Shown: positions 14,001 through 26,900 of the stretch, one piece after another | How positions within the stretch are numbered: the stretch's first letter is position 1 | How the letters are laid out: every line of letters begins with the position of its first letter | Assembly: GCF_949628215.1 (NCBI RefSeq) | Contig: NC_134283.1 | Location: forward strand, 12,337,638 to 12,401,637 | DNA length: 64,000 nucleotides | Direction: 5' to 3' | From: Phalacrocorax aristotelis | Lineage: Eukaryota; Chordata; Aves; Suliformes; Phalacrocoracidae | Translations under genes and position numbers: made by a program | Notes under the pieces: generated by a model | Seen by the model: the letters and a program-made list of their open reading frames with translations, nothing else | Database searches by the model: none | Told to the model about the DNA's origin: nothing

Positions 14001-14633
14001 TTCAGTCACACACTTTTGTGTACACAGAAATACATGTACGAATTAGAAAATTATATCTGAAATTACATATACATATGCTCCAGCATCTCCTGGCATGGGG
14101 GAATTCATGATTGTATTACAACCTCCACACAAACACCTTGAAAACATAACCAGTAGAACCCATTTCCAGGTGCTCAAGTTCAGGATGATTTTCAGATAAT
14201 TCTAAAATTACTTTAGGAGTTGCACCAAGCTAAACCATCATTGCACACCAAGTGTCAAGCCTTCATATCTCGTTTCAGAACATGGTTCCAAGAAATTTCA
14301 TTAGTAGAAGTTATACATTATATATGCTGGAGCTATAGGCATGCTCAGTCATTTTAATGCTTTTGACAGAATTGGATCACAAAAAAATCATGTAACACCA
14401 CCAAAATAAAGTTCTGATAAAGTTTTACCAACTGTAATCAAAGGATATTACAAGTTATTTTTTAAAATATGCAGTAAAAAGGTGAAGAGCTGAAAAAACC
14501 CTGTTGTAATTCATATTCATTTTATGAAATGTGATGGGAATAAGTATAAGCAACTTGGTATTACAGGAAAGCAAATCCAAATTATTTGATGGATAAATAC
14601 TATAGTAAGATCACCAATGTATAGGCATTTTTT
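11061..14633. other. Intergenic, no gene seen
   Basis: AT-rich DNA upstream of LRP3 without a supported exon, RNA gene or recent transposon. The only local structure is a 16-base perfect tandem duplication at 13172-13203. Confidence 0.6.
13172..13203. repeat. 16-base perfect tandem duplication
   Basis: GCTGAGCTACAGACTT is present twice, head to tail, with no interruption. A recent small slippage or insertion event is likely. Confidence 0.8.
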
Positions 14634-14855
14634 GGAACACAGGAAGTTCCACCTCAATATAAGAAAAAACTTCTTTACTGTGAGGGTGACAGAGCAGAGG
14701 AACAGGCTGCTCAGGGAGATTGTGGAGTCTCCTTCCCTGGAGACATTCAAAACCTGCCTGGATGCGTTCTTGTGACCCCTGCTCAAGCAGGGGTAGCTGG
14801 ACGAGATGATCTCCAGAGGTCCCTTCCAACCCCTACCATTCTGTGATTCTGTGAT
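14634..14855 (+). mobile_element. CR1 LINE, 3' end fragment
   Basis: About 220 bases match the 3' end of bird CR1 elements: AGGAAGTTCCACCTCAATAT, then CTTCTTTACTGTGAGGGTGA, then GGTCCCTTCCAACCCC. It ends in two copies of the diagnostic ATTCTGTG repeat. It is strongly 5'-truncated, as most CR1 copies are. The minus-strand open frame across it is the usual antisense CR1 frame and is not a gene. CR1 is the dominant LINE of birds and other sauropsids. Confidence 0.95.
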
Positions 14856-17499
14856 TTTTCCGAAGAGAGTGCAAAGCTGTGATATTCCTCTGTGACATTC
14901 TGAATGTTTAATGAAATCCTGAATTTGTATCAAGCAGACCAGATTACAAGTAGCAATTTCATTAGGGTAATTGCTTGAAAAAAGAAAAACATTCTCTTGA
15001 AAGGGTTCAGTTGTCTTTCTAACTACTATCAATGCAGCGTTAATTGTGTCTTAATTTTTTTTAATACTTATAACTTAGCTCTCTTAACAAAACTGAAGGT
15101 CTACATAACCTGTTCCATTAAGTAAATTAGACCTCGTTTTTATTTGTTACTGAGATCAGCGTTTTGAAGCATGCAGCATAATTACAGAAGAAGATTAGAA
15201 TTGTCTTCATTTTGTAATCCTTACAGAAATAATTTCAAGGAGTTTATCAGGGTTCCTTATAAAAATCATTAAGCTGCACTTTATCACTAAGCTCCACTGG
15301 ACAGCAAGTCATTCTGGTCACCTGCAAGAGAAAAAGCCTGGCCAAGACCAGCACCGTTTCATTTCTTTCTTATTTTTGCCTTTAAATATTTTCTGTGGGA
15401 TTCAAAGTAAAATCTCTTGGTGCTGTTTTATGCCAGCAATTACGTCAATTGTTTCACAAGGCCCTCATCTATCACCTGCCAATATACACACCTCGTTGCC
15501 TGCAGCACACTCCCCACCTCTGGTTCCCAGATTCCTTCGAGCAGTTTCCCAGTCCTGCTACATTGCACAGAGGTTCTGCAGCTTACACAAGTACAATTAG
15601 TTCCTATGAATTTATTTCACTTGTGGCTCCACAGTAAAAGGCTAGTTCAACACCACACCACATCTCCTACCTCCCTGGTGACTTTATCATTTAATAACTG
15701 TATTTGGATTGATTTAAACTGTAGTGATGCTAGTTTTATCATCTGTGTACTGGAAAAGCACTGCAAGAGAATAGTGAGTCCCCTGATCTACGAAGATGCT
15801 AAATTGATTTCTCTCTTCTGCCTATTGCTTCGTATCTATTGATGAGCTGAGTTTTGATGATTTAATTTAGTTTATGATAAATCCTTTTATGCTTTGGTTA
15901 TGTTAGGGGCTTACTCTTCTTTGGTAGCTGGAGTCATTACAGGATTTACTATTCTCCTTGACATACAAAATCATTGCTAAGTGAGGGCTACAGTAACTCA
16001 GAAGTGAGTCTCTTCTGCTTGTAAATGACAGAAGAGCAATGCCAAAATAAGGCTGAATCACTTTTCAGGTGTATGAATGCGTTTTCAGATTCCCCTTCAC
16101 ATACAGAAATTCAGGGAAATAATGGGCTTAATAAGGCCTGAAGTTGTCTTTATTACTTTACTTCCTTTCTACAGAAGATGAAACAAACTATCACTACATT
16201 CTTAGCCAAACATACACTACCTGCATGAATTACTACAGACTTATTTTATAATTTAAGTAGGAGATTGAACAGATTGGAATTAGAAACATGAAAGCTCCTC
16301 TAAGTCACAGGACAAACACAGTGACTGTACATTAAAAGTATCTCCTAGGGAGAGAACAAATATTTTCTTTGCTCAGTATGCATATTGTTATCAGAGCGGA
16401 TGAAAATAGTCACACATGAGGTTGCTCAGCAATGTGCTTCCTGCCTCCAATTCTGTTTTAAAAAACAAAAATTAAATAAGGTGTTGCATGCAATCAGGCA
16501 TATCTAAAATCGAGCATGTATTGAGAAGCAAAATATATAATTAGGACTGAACAGGCACCTTCAAATGAGTTCAGTGACTGGCTTTTGTACTGTGTGGAGA
16601 AGGGCTGGACACAACTGCAACGCAGATGGAGAGGCTGCCCAGCAGCTCCCCTGACATGCTACCCTGTAGTGTTCCTCCTGCCAGCCTAGAAAACACCCTC
16701 TGGTGTAACATTACCCATTAGCTGGGAATGCCAATAGTATTTAGACCTGTCTTCCATCCATCCTTATGACTGGGAAACTTGTGCAAAGAAGCAAACTGGT
16801 ATAAATTAGCCAGAGCATGATGTTCAGCAAGCTGACATCTGAGGAATGGGGCAGCAAGTCACTCAGAGCTGGTGCTGTGCCAGTGCCACCTGCAAGCTCT
16901 GGGGTAGAAATCACTGCAATACCCACAGTACAATTCTGAACCGGCCTCTGAGCACTGCAGCAATTCCAGCGTAAGCAGAATATAGTTATAGTGTATACTA
17001 TCCAATATACTTACTATAGGCTTCCATTTTACTTGCATCCAATTACCAGTTCAGCAGGAAAAGCACAAGAGGGTAAAGGATAACCGGGCTTCTCACGTCT
17101 CATTGAAAATTAAATAATTTTTCTTTTTTTTTTTTTTCCCCTACTACTCAGTGTGTTATCAACACCTAAAATGTAGCTGCTATGGCTACTCTTTTTCATT
17201 AAGATTTGGCCCAGGTACTTCCTTAGAAGCTTTATTCGGTCATAGAGAATGTAACTTGTGTTCCACCTGTCCCAGGGGTTGTCACTAACACTGATTTATA
17301 GCTTCATTTCCCTTATTTGTCTACTACAGTTATGTCTGTAAAGTTCCATTGGCATGTTTTTGAGTATACATTTCTGCTAAACCCATTATCCACAACACAC
17401 TACACTTCTTATTCACTACAATACCTCCCATACTTTTAAAAGTCCTAATGATTTAACGGTATGAGAATGTCCTTGGAATCATCTGAAATCATTATTAAT
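14856..17499. other. Intergenic, no gene seen
   Basis: No exon, RNA gene or recognisable mobile element is seen. The overlapping plus-strand frames at 15376-15842 have no domain signature and carry no convincing splice sites. Confidence 0.6.
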
Positions 17500-18265
17500 A
17501 ACAATTCTTCCGCATTTTTTTCTCTAAGTTCTCAATATATATTCATAGCACAGTGATTTTGAGGTTCATAAAAGAGCAAATTACAGTTTATTTCCCAAAT
17601 GATTTGCAAAGCTCTTCTTAACATGCATATACAGAAAACACAGCAAAAATTTGGAACTTCGCACCAGTGAGGCTGTTCCACAGTAAGAATGAAAAAGGAT
17701 ATAAAGGAACACATGAGCTCACCTACAAAATTCTCCCTATTTTTCACAGGGATGATACAGCCAGACTCGTAGTATTGTATTAACAAGGACATAAGGATGA
17801 CAATGTATTGGCTTATCAGGACAATAATCTGTTCAGTTAATGTCACTAGAAGCCAAAGCAAATTTAAAGTACTAGGAAACAGAAATACCAACGTGTGCTC
17901 ACAGGTCATTTATGCACACTGTGTGCCAATACTTACCATGAAAAGGATACAGGACATGTTGAGTCCATCGCTACTAAGTCATGAGGTATGCTTCCATGAT
18001 CCAAAAACTCTGCTCTCTTTGCTGTGTCACACCAAATAAATAAACACTGTCTCTCTGGCACCTCAGTGATTCTACCAACTGCTAACAGCAACAGCAAGAA
18101 TGGGTATCTATTGTGCAAACACTGTCCCAAACAAAAACTCACTGGAGGGGGTGGGTGGGCTAATAGCTACAGATAGGAAATTATACCTGCCCTGAAGGTG
18201 TAACAATTTCATCTCTGTTCCTTGCTGCATAGGCTACTTTTTAGTATTGAACAGTACAAAATCTC
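17500..18265. repeat. Direct repeat copy 1, left of the gap
   Basis: This 766-base stretch begins AACAATTCTTCCGC and runs right up to the N gap. It is repeated almost exactly to the right of the gap. Differences are mostly single-base homopolymer changes plus one short block near 17920-17990. The open frames inside (minus 17909-17532, for example) also occur in copy 2 and have no domain similarity. Probably a duplicated contig end rather than a real repeat. Confidence 0.9.
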
Positions 18266-18465
18266 NNNNNNNNNNNNNNNNNNNNNNNNNNNNNNNNNNN
18301 NNNNNNNNNNNNNNNNNNNNNNNNNNNNNNNNNNNNNNNNNNNNNNNNNNNNNNNNNNNNNNNNNNNNNNNNNNNNNNNNNNNNNNNNNNNNNNNNNNNN
18401 NNNNNNNNNNNNNNNNNNNNNNNNNNNNNNNNNNNNNNNNNNNNNNNNNNNNNNNNNNNNNNNNN
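18266..18465. other. Assembly gap, 200 N
   Basis: Exactly 200 unknown bases, a round placeholder length, lying between two copies of the same sequence. Confidence 0.99.
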
Positions 18466-19195
18466 AACAATTCTTCCGCATTTTTTCTCTAAGTTCTCAA
18501 TATATATTCATAGCACAGTGATTTTGAGGTTCATAAAAGAGCAAATTACAGTTTATTTCCCAAATGATTTTGCAAAGCTCTTCTTAACATGCATATACAG
18601 AAAACACAGCAAAATTTGGAACTTCGCACCAGTGAGGCTGTTCCACAGTAAGAATGAAAAAGGATATAAAGGAACACATGAGCTCACCTACAAAATTCTC
18701 CCTATTTTTCACAGGGATGATACAGCCAGACTCGTAGTATTGTATTAACAAGGACATAAGGATGACAATGTATTGGCTTATCAGGACAATAATCTGTTCA
18801 GTTAATGTCACTAGAAGCCAAAGCAAATTAAAAGTACTAGGAAACAGAAATACCAACGTGTGCTCACAGGTCATTTATGCACACTGTGTGGGACAAGTCT
18901 GAGTCCATAGCTACTAATGCTTCCATGATCCAAAAACTCTGCTCTCTTTGCTGTGTCACACCAAATAAATTAAACACTGTCTCTCTGGCACCTCAGTGAT
19001 TCTACCAACTGCTAACAGCAACAGCAAGAATGGGGTATCTATTGTGCAAACACTGTCCCAAACAAAACTCACTGGAGGGGGTGGGTGGGCTAATAGCTAC
19101 AGATAGGAAATTATACCTGCCCTGAAGGTGTAACAATTTTATCTCTGTTCCTTGCTGCATAGGCTACTTTTTAGTATTGAACAGTACAAAATCTC
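18466..19195. repeat. Direct repeat copy 2, right of the gap
   Basis: This 730-base stretch starts immediately after the gap at the base where copy 1 starts (AACAATTCTTCCGC) and ends at the base where copy 1 is cut by the gap (ACAAAATCTC). Unique sequence follows. Such end-to-end agreement at both gap edges is typical of an unmerged contig overlap or of two haplotypes. Confidence 0.9.
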
Positions 19196-19684
19196 TAAAA
19201 AGTAAAAAAGCTGTCTGAAGCATGCAAGTGAACTCTCTCTGATGAACATTAAACCAAATAACATTTTGACAAATGAGCATGCTAATTCAGACCACATTAC
19301 TGGAAGACATGAAGAAAACAAAAAAAGAGAATAAGCATAAACCATGGAACAGAACTCATGTCAGAGATTTGCAGAAGACTCAAAGCTGCTTCAACCTTCA
19401 ATGGAGCTTAAAACCATGAAAAGTCAGATTTTCTTATACGTAAAGAAAACCTGTAATCCAATATGCCCTTTAACTATGACTCAGTCATTGCAGCAGAGCT
19501 GTGGATGCCAGTTGTACATTCTGACCAAAGCATGTAAATAAAAGAAGAGCCTGTGGTAAATGGGCTGAAGAATGTGAAGGGAAAATCACTGCAACAATTG
19601 TGTAAGAACCGCATCATAAGAAAGCAGCTGAATGAACAAGACAGCAGCTCTGTGGATTCATACACACAGTCTACAAGAGTGCCT

Positions 19685-20819
<1,135 letters not shown>

Positions 20820-21703
20820 TATGAGTGATTTAGAGGATCAAAACTGTTTTAAGAGAGCATAGGTACTTGTTTTCACAAAGCTTTCAAGAGATTTTTGAGA
20901 AATCCTTCACACAATTTGAGACCTGGACTATGTAACTGTACGCATTGTTATAATACAACATCGTATGTAAATATGATTGCCAAACAGAGGCACTTCCCTT
21001 TTTCTGAAGGTAGAGTCATCCAAGATCCTCTTTCATATGCATCAATCTCTCAGGAGACATCAATGGTACTCCCTGGAGAGGACATCTGTTTATTTATCCT
21101 TGAGGGCAAGAGAAGCGTGGTTGCATGCACTACTGCCCCGAGATGTCATCCCTTCCCAGAATATTTATGTGGCTGTCAAAACATTCCAGTTATTCCCTTA
21201 ACTGGGTGGGAGATGAAGGTGCCAGATTGAGAAGCCAACTAAATTAATGAAAAATATTATTTTACCAGGCATAAGGAAATAAAATTGGAAAAGACTGTAA
21301 TAGAACAACTTAAGATAATATCCACCAGTATCTGGAGTAGTAGGCAGATGAATGGGAATGTTACAAAACAGTACCTACTTAAAATCAGAATTATGTGAAG
21401 GTAATTTTACCTTTCCTAAATATATGACTTCTGTACAGAGCTCGCAGCCTGGGAAATCTCAGAAGTAAACAGAAATTCCAAAGGGGCTGGGGGGGACAGA
21501 GTGGGGAGGAAATACTGCAACAGGCAACAATAATAAAACCCAATTTATACATGCGTTTCTCTAAATTTATACACCACATGTTTATTAATTCCCTTAAACA
21601 GAAAGCAGTCAAGCTGGTAGACAGAACCAGCAGGGTCACAAATTCTAAATTAAAAGTAGCTAACAGAAAAAGTACTTTGATCTTGTACAGATTGGAGAGG
21701 AGT
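20820..21703. other. Intergenic, no gene supported
   Basis: Open frames at 20895-21230 plus and 21741-21391 minus have no domain features. A weak minus-strand segment reading CELCTEVIYLGK before GTAAAA near 21400 could belong with the cysteine-rich segments but is too short to call. Confidence 0.5.
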
Positions 21704-21841
21704 TCAGGGTAATGCAATATACATAACACAGAAATTCCCATGATACCAAGACTGGCATATGCATTTACAGCTACCAGTGTTCAAATATCCTTCATTATAG
21801 CACTTTTCCCCATGGCAGCATATTCTTTGGTTTGTCCATGT
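21704..21841 (-). pseudogene. Exon-like segment with an EGF-like cysteine pattern
   Basis: After acceptor-like CACCTCCCCAG at 21842, the minus strand reads NQRICCHGEKC and then YLNTGSCKCICQSWYHGNFC. The spacing CxNxGxLNxxxCxCxCxxxxxGxxC is that of EGF-like modules. It resembles the first EGF module of CLEC18-type CAP-domain lectins as I remember them. GT donors are available just after the last cysteine. I cannot connect it in phase to the segments at 22.7-23.1 kb. It may be an exon of an unannotated secreted protein, a relic, or a chance frame. Confidence 0.35.
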
Positions 21842-22685
21842 CTGGGGAGGTGCTCCAAAGATTAAATCAGTTTTAAACATATTTGAATAAAATAATAAGT
21901 ATTGATTTATAGTGAAATTTGTATTCACTTTGTCAGAATCATTTATAGACAGGTTGTGTTGATTTTTCAGTTACTAACTCAACCAACCAGTTGCTTTGGG
22001 AGTTCACTGTAATTAGCTTTTATGAATCTATCATTATTCACAGACCATCCTGGAACCAATGAACAAAAATATTTTTAGGCATTCTTGTTGTTGAGTACTA
22101 AAAATATGGCAGCTCGCATACAATTTTCATGTAACTTAGCAAAACCTATGCATTTTAAAATATTATTCTGCTACAGTAACTTGTCAACTTTCAAAAGTGA
22201 CAGCAATTACAGTAATTGTTATTTTTTAATCTTACTTATGCAATGCTTTTCTGCTCTAACTACAAAAAATATAGCAGTAGTTATGTCCATAAAAATGGCA
22301 TTGTACTAGCTTGAAAAAAAATAGTGATCAAAAGGCATAATATTTAATACCATTGTTTCATTAGCCAACATGGCATTGCTCCATTTCCACAGCTACAGGT
22401 GTAGCAATCACAAATTCAATTCTTCTTGTCTCCCCTATTGCAAAGAACTTTTGTATTCTGATTAGTTCATTTGTTCTCAGTCCTACACTCACTGATCTTA
22501 ATGGCAATGCAGTGCCCATTGATTGCAATGATACAGAAGTATGAATCACAAAGCTTTCCTATTTCTCAAAAGTGAGGCACACTAGCAAATATTGAACTGC
22601 CAAGCAATTTTAAATATTTCATCCCATGTCTATAGACTTACTGAAAGTACAGTGATCCCAGTTGGAAACAATTACAATTACTCAC

Positions 22686-22777
22686 TGCAGTGCCCACATT
22701 TAGCTCGGCACAAATCTAGCTGTATTTGCAGGCAATTTACTTGATGCATTCCAGCACAGAAGGGCTCATTAGAATTT
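22686..22777 (-). pseudogene. Exon-like segment with ShK/CRISP-like six-cysteine spacing
   Basis: The minus strand reads NSNEPFCAGMHQVNC and then LDLCRAKCGHC. Including the Cys codon just before, the spacing is C-x7-C-x7-C-x7-C-x3-C-x2-C, close to ShK and CRISP cysteine-rich domains. If acceptor GCTTTGCAG at 22778 is used, the first Cys codon is lost but the exon joins 22844 in phase across a 66-base intron. The donor is the consensus TGCA|GTGAGT. Functional status is unknown. Confidence 0.35.
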
Positions 22778-22843
22778 CTGCAAAGCTCCATAATGTCCGG
22801 AGTTCAGGGGACAAAAAGTTAATGCAAAAAACATTAGCAATAC

Positions 22844-23066
22844 CTAAATGTTGATGTGCAAGCATTCACATTTTTAGTATTACCACAATATAACTTTGTT
22901 TCAGCAGTATTTGTATTTACTGAATAAAGCATGCTTTCTTCCTTAAGGGCAATCTTCACTCCAGTGGTCATTACTGAATATTCTTCCTGAAGTTCTTCAC
23001 AGGAAAGAACAGATACAGAGCAAAGATCTGGATCAATTTCAGATTGTACAGTACCAACAAAGAGCT
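22844..23066 (-). pseudogene. Open exon-like segment, unknown extracellular-type sequence
   Basis: This is an open minus-strand frame without a stop, from acceptor-like GGCTGCAG (or TTGATCCAG at 23028) to donor TTTAG|GTATTG. It reads DPDLCSVSVLSCEELQEEYS, and later TKLYCGNTKNVNACTSTF, with four cysteines. The donor phase fits the next segment at 22777-22686. I recognise no family. Included because frame, splice sites and neighbouring cysteine modules agree. Confidence 0.3.
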
Positions 23067-23874
23067 CTGCAGCCAAATTAGCTACGATCAGTGTCAGGCA
23101 GGCCTAAAGCCAGTGGTGCCAAGACAGCCCCAAATCTATTTTTATGTTCTCCTGAGGGCCCCACGTTCAGAGTTGCTGAAATATGGAAACCAGCAGCAGC
23201 TGTATAATCTATTTATGTGAAATCATTTGGAAATTATTAAGTCAGAGATTCAACAAGATGATATCAAAAGAAGTGACTAAATCCTTCTCTTTTTCTAGTC
23301 ATGTAACACTGAATTTAGACCACTGCATGTAAGCTACAGTGCTACGGGTCTTACTAGCACCTTTTTAACAGATATGCTAACTCATAGCAGCCTTGGGCTC
23401 TAATCATTCCAAATTTGTGTTTGCAACTACTAATTCATTCATTATCCCCTAATCTTCCAGGTTCTGTTTCCACAGACCACAGCCACAGAGACTGCCAGAA
23501 GGAATGGCAGCTGACCTCATGGGAAACAATATTAAAGGCGCACATGAAGTTGACCTTGTTCTTGCTGTCATAGAACAGGCAGATTTTGGCCATGGCAACC
23601 AAGGCAGTATAGTCATTTTGACAGAGTGCCCCAAGTTAACTATTCACTGAATGGTTTCTTTTTCTGGGTAGTCAAAGAACTGCAGGACACAGAGGCCTGT
23701 ATATCTATTCAGCTGGTTAGAGTAGAGAGTAATATTCTTGAGCTTTTTTTTTTGGTTTTTTTTTCATTCAATATGCAAACCTTACATACACTAGTTTCAT
23801 CTAAGGAATTTTCTAGAAATACCTTGGATACATTTTCTCAGACAAAAGAAAAGGATGTCATGTGATAATGGTAC

Positions 23875-23966
23875 CTGAACAGCCTGCATAATCCCAATCT
23901 TCATCACATACACGTATGCAGTCATAGTGATTAACGACACCGAGCGCTTACACTTTAAAGGGCATT
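23875..23966 (-). pseudogene. Exon-like cysteine-rich segment needing a frameshift
   Basis: It is bounded by a good acceptor (TTATTTTCTAATAG) and donor (TTCAG|GTACC). One frame starts CPLKCK; a different frame ends NHYDCIRVCDEDWDYAGCS, which has EGF-like cysteine spacing. A one-base shift would be needed to read both. That suggests either decay or a sequence error. Low confidence as a functional exon. Confidence 0.25.
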
Positions 23967-26900
23967 CTATTAGAAAATAAAAGAACAAACTTTAGAACTC
24001 AGATAATATAGATACTACAGTACAAGGATTGGATTTGTGTTGCTTTAAAGGTAGGGAAATAATAGGGTATTGGTACCCTGCTCAATTAAGATAATGCATC
24101 AATCCATATCTATTATATAAAGATAACCCAAATAACCATGAGAAGCACTGCATAAAAGAGCATAACCCTATGAGAGAAAAAACTGAGTTATTCTGTTTTG
24201 CCTGAAAATTAGACGCAAATTAAAATGCTATTTTAAAAAGAAAAAAAAAAAGACATCCTAGTACTGAAATTAATAGCCATTTAGGGCTGGCCAAACAGAA
24301 CTGACTTAACATGTTATTTGAAAATTTCTGTTACTGACAGTAAATACTTATTCTAACAGGAAAGCACTATATATAATATCGCATTTCATCAGAAATAAAC
24401 ACACAAAGTTAATTGAATAGTTTATATCAGATGTTTTTTCCAAATATTAACCCAAATCCGTAATAATTAGGGCACTGTAATAAATTATTTCTGGGCTATG
24501 TCATTCCAGTATGTTCATTCATGGAGATCTGCCAAATTAAATTATAGGTATAAATGGTCACGTTATTTGCTCTTACGATAGTTTCAACCATTTCATTTTG
24601 CTAGCACAGGAGAAAAAGAGAGAAAGATTTTTTAATGTATATAGTATACATACTAAAAAGCACTTTTGTTTAAAAAAATCATCCAGAAACAATACCTAAT
24701 CAACCTTTATGGCATTAAAATGATGTAATTTAGATGACAATTTCAAAAATTGTCAAAACGTTAAAATATTATCAAGAAATTTTCAGAAAAACTGTGCACT
24801 CAGTTTTCATTGACAGCACTGAGAGCTTAACACATGCTTTGGCAGGAATAATCGAGGGCTAATCGTGTTTAGTCATATGTAAGTAAAGAATAATAATATA
24901 TACTAAAGCAGATAAGGACAGACCTTGTTTTCATGGCCCTACACAGTTAATAACACAAGAAAAACTCTACCCACACGGCTTGGGTTGATTCATCTTTTCC
25001 TCCCCTCATTATGAATCAGATTCTGTATTATCTTTTTATTGAATGAAAACCTGACTACAGCACAGCCAGTGGGAATTTTGCCATTGACGTCAGTGAGGTC
25101 AATTCTTGATTACTTCATCAACTAATATTAAAAATATCCTTGTATGTTTAAACCTTAATAATACATTAACTACAGTTTTTTGAAGGAAAGAAAAGACCTG
25201 TTGCAAAAAGGAAGGACAGATGCCTCCCTGTTTCATGTACCTCAGGCATTATCTTTCAAATTACTTAAAGCAGTGATAAGCTGCTGGCTTTTCTGTGGCT
25301 GATGAATGCATTATAACTTGCATGCTGGTCCTTCCAATGTGTGAAACAGCAGTTCCCACAACCATGTTCGCAATACACGTGCGCCCGTGCAATCTGTGCA
25401 ATCTTACATTTCCAGGATTAGAAAAGCAATGTCCTAGAACAAGGCTCATGCAGATGAACCCTGAGCAAAGCACTCACCTGCAGGGATCGTGCTGCAGGTT
25501 CTACAGGTCTCTCTGCAAAGTCCGCATCTCACTACCTTAACCACAATGAAAAAGATGTACAGAGACTGAGCAGACACCACAGCCATTAATAAATACCTTC
25601 AAAATATACTAAATTTCAACTCATTTGAGGATTGAAAGTCTCTTTGGCCAAAACCAAATGTTACATGTAGGAGGCCTTAACATTGTAGATTTTATTTCAT
25701 GGGTGTTAACAACACTTGCCCTTCACTCAAGGTAAACGTTCTTAAAATAGCTCTCGAAATGAGCAATAAGGCTACATACATGGAATAAAGTTCTCGGCAA
25801 CCTTTTTACAGACATGTATTTCTTACTGCAAAGTCCATTTTCACCCCACCTGGATCACACTTAGGACACAGGTCTCCTGTGACATCAGGCTGCACAGTTT
25901 TCAAATCTCTACTTCTCCTACACAAAAGCAAGATATAAAAATTAATTTTTATGGATACACATTTGTTAATCCATTTATACCCTGTTGGAATAGGAACAGC
26001 AGGTTAAGCTGAAAATAAACTGAATTGTAAGGGTTTCACCATCTAATAAAACAAATCAAATTGTCAAGATATGCAATGTACATTTAAAACATAAGTGAAA
26101 ACACCTTCAGGAAAGTAAACTTCTGACCATGAGCCAAGCATAGCTAATGAAATAACATTTTTCAGAGTGGTCAAAGAACATTTCCAAAACTGCCTTACTT
26201 CTCCCAGTGGTCCCACAGAACACCACGATTTGTGGCCATGGATTTCAGCCACATTTTTTTTTATTTAAAAGATCTCCATTTTGCTGCAGGATGGCACACC
26301 ACTTGCAATTTTCTAGCTAACCTGTCTCCCTGCTTGCAGAATCTTGGTTTTCAGTCTGACCTGAAACACAGCCAAGCTTTTAAAATGTTTTTTTCCTGTT
26401 CTACTCTACTTATGAGCTGGGTTGACTGGAGAATAAGGCCAACACATGTCCTAAATGGGAAAAATCTAAACTGCTCACTACCTATCTCTTACAGTCTCTG
26501 CTGCTGCCCTCTGTAGTGTTTTCTGTCTTTTAACTGACACTTTACAGGATATCAATCTCTAATTTCACAGGCCAGTTTTACCTCCATAAAGGTCTGTACG
26601 GTAAATATCAGTAGCAGAATATACATGAAGGACTGATCTGCTGGGCGATGGGGGCAAGTCACTTTCTTCTCAATAAGCAGTGACATTAAAGTGTCTTATT
26701 TTGTAAGAATAGACAATAAAAATCTTACAAGCCTACAAGTGACAGGTACCATTTCTGTAAATTACTTACAAATTAAACCATCCAACCCAATGTTTTCTAC
26801 AAGCAGCAACGCAATAACTGGAAAATGTCTTTGTTTTGCAATATGCAGACCACAGTACCCCAAACTGTACACAGTTGTGTCACGTCCCCCTCCCAAAGTT

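Noticed and set aside
14611-15032. Minus-strand frames of 72 and 171 codons
   Set aside because: They run antisense through the CR1 fragment and its flank; typical of CR1 antisense frames.
18209-18521. Open frames crossing 18266-18465
   Set aside because: They consist of unknown residues from the N gap.
25060-25115. Possible ancient repeat with GGGAATTTTGCCATTGACGT
   Set aside because: Resembles an old sauropsid repeat from memory, but it is too short and diverged to name without a repeat library.
25280-25480. Minus-strand stretch WKCKIAQIARAHVYC resembling the first helix of a CAP domain
   Set aside because: A stop codon sits directly before the Trp, no acceptor is available between them, and no other CAP motif (such as GHYTQ) was found nearby.
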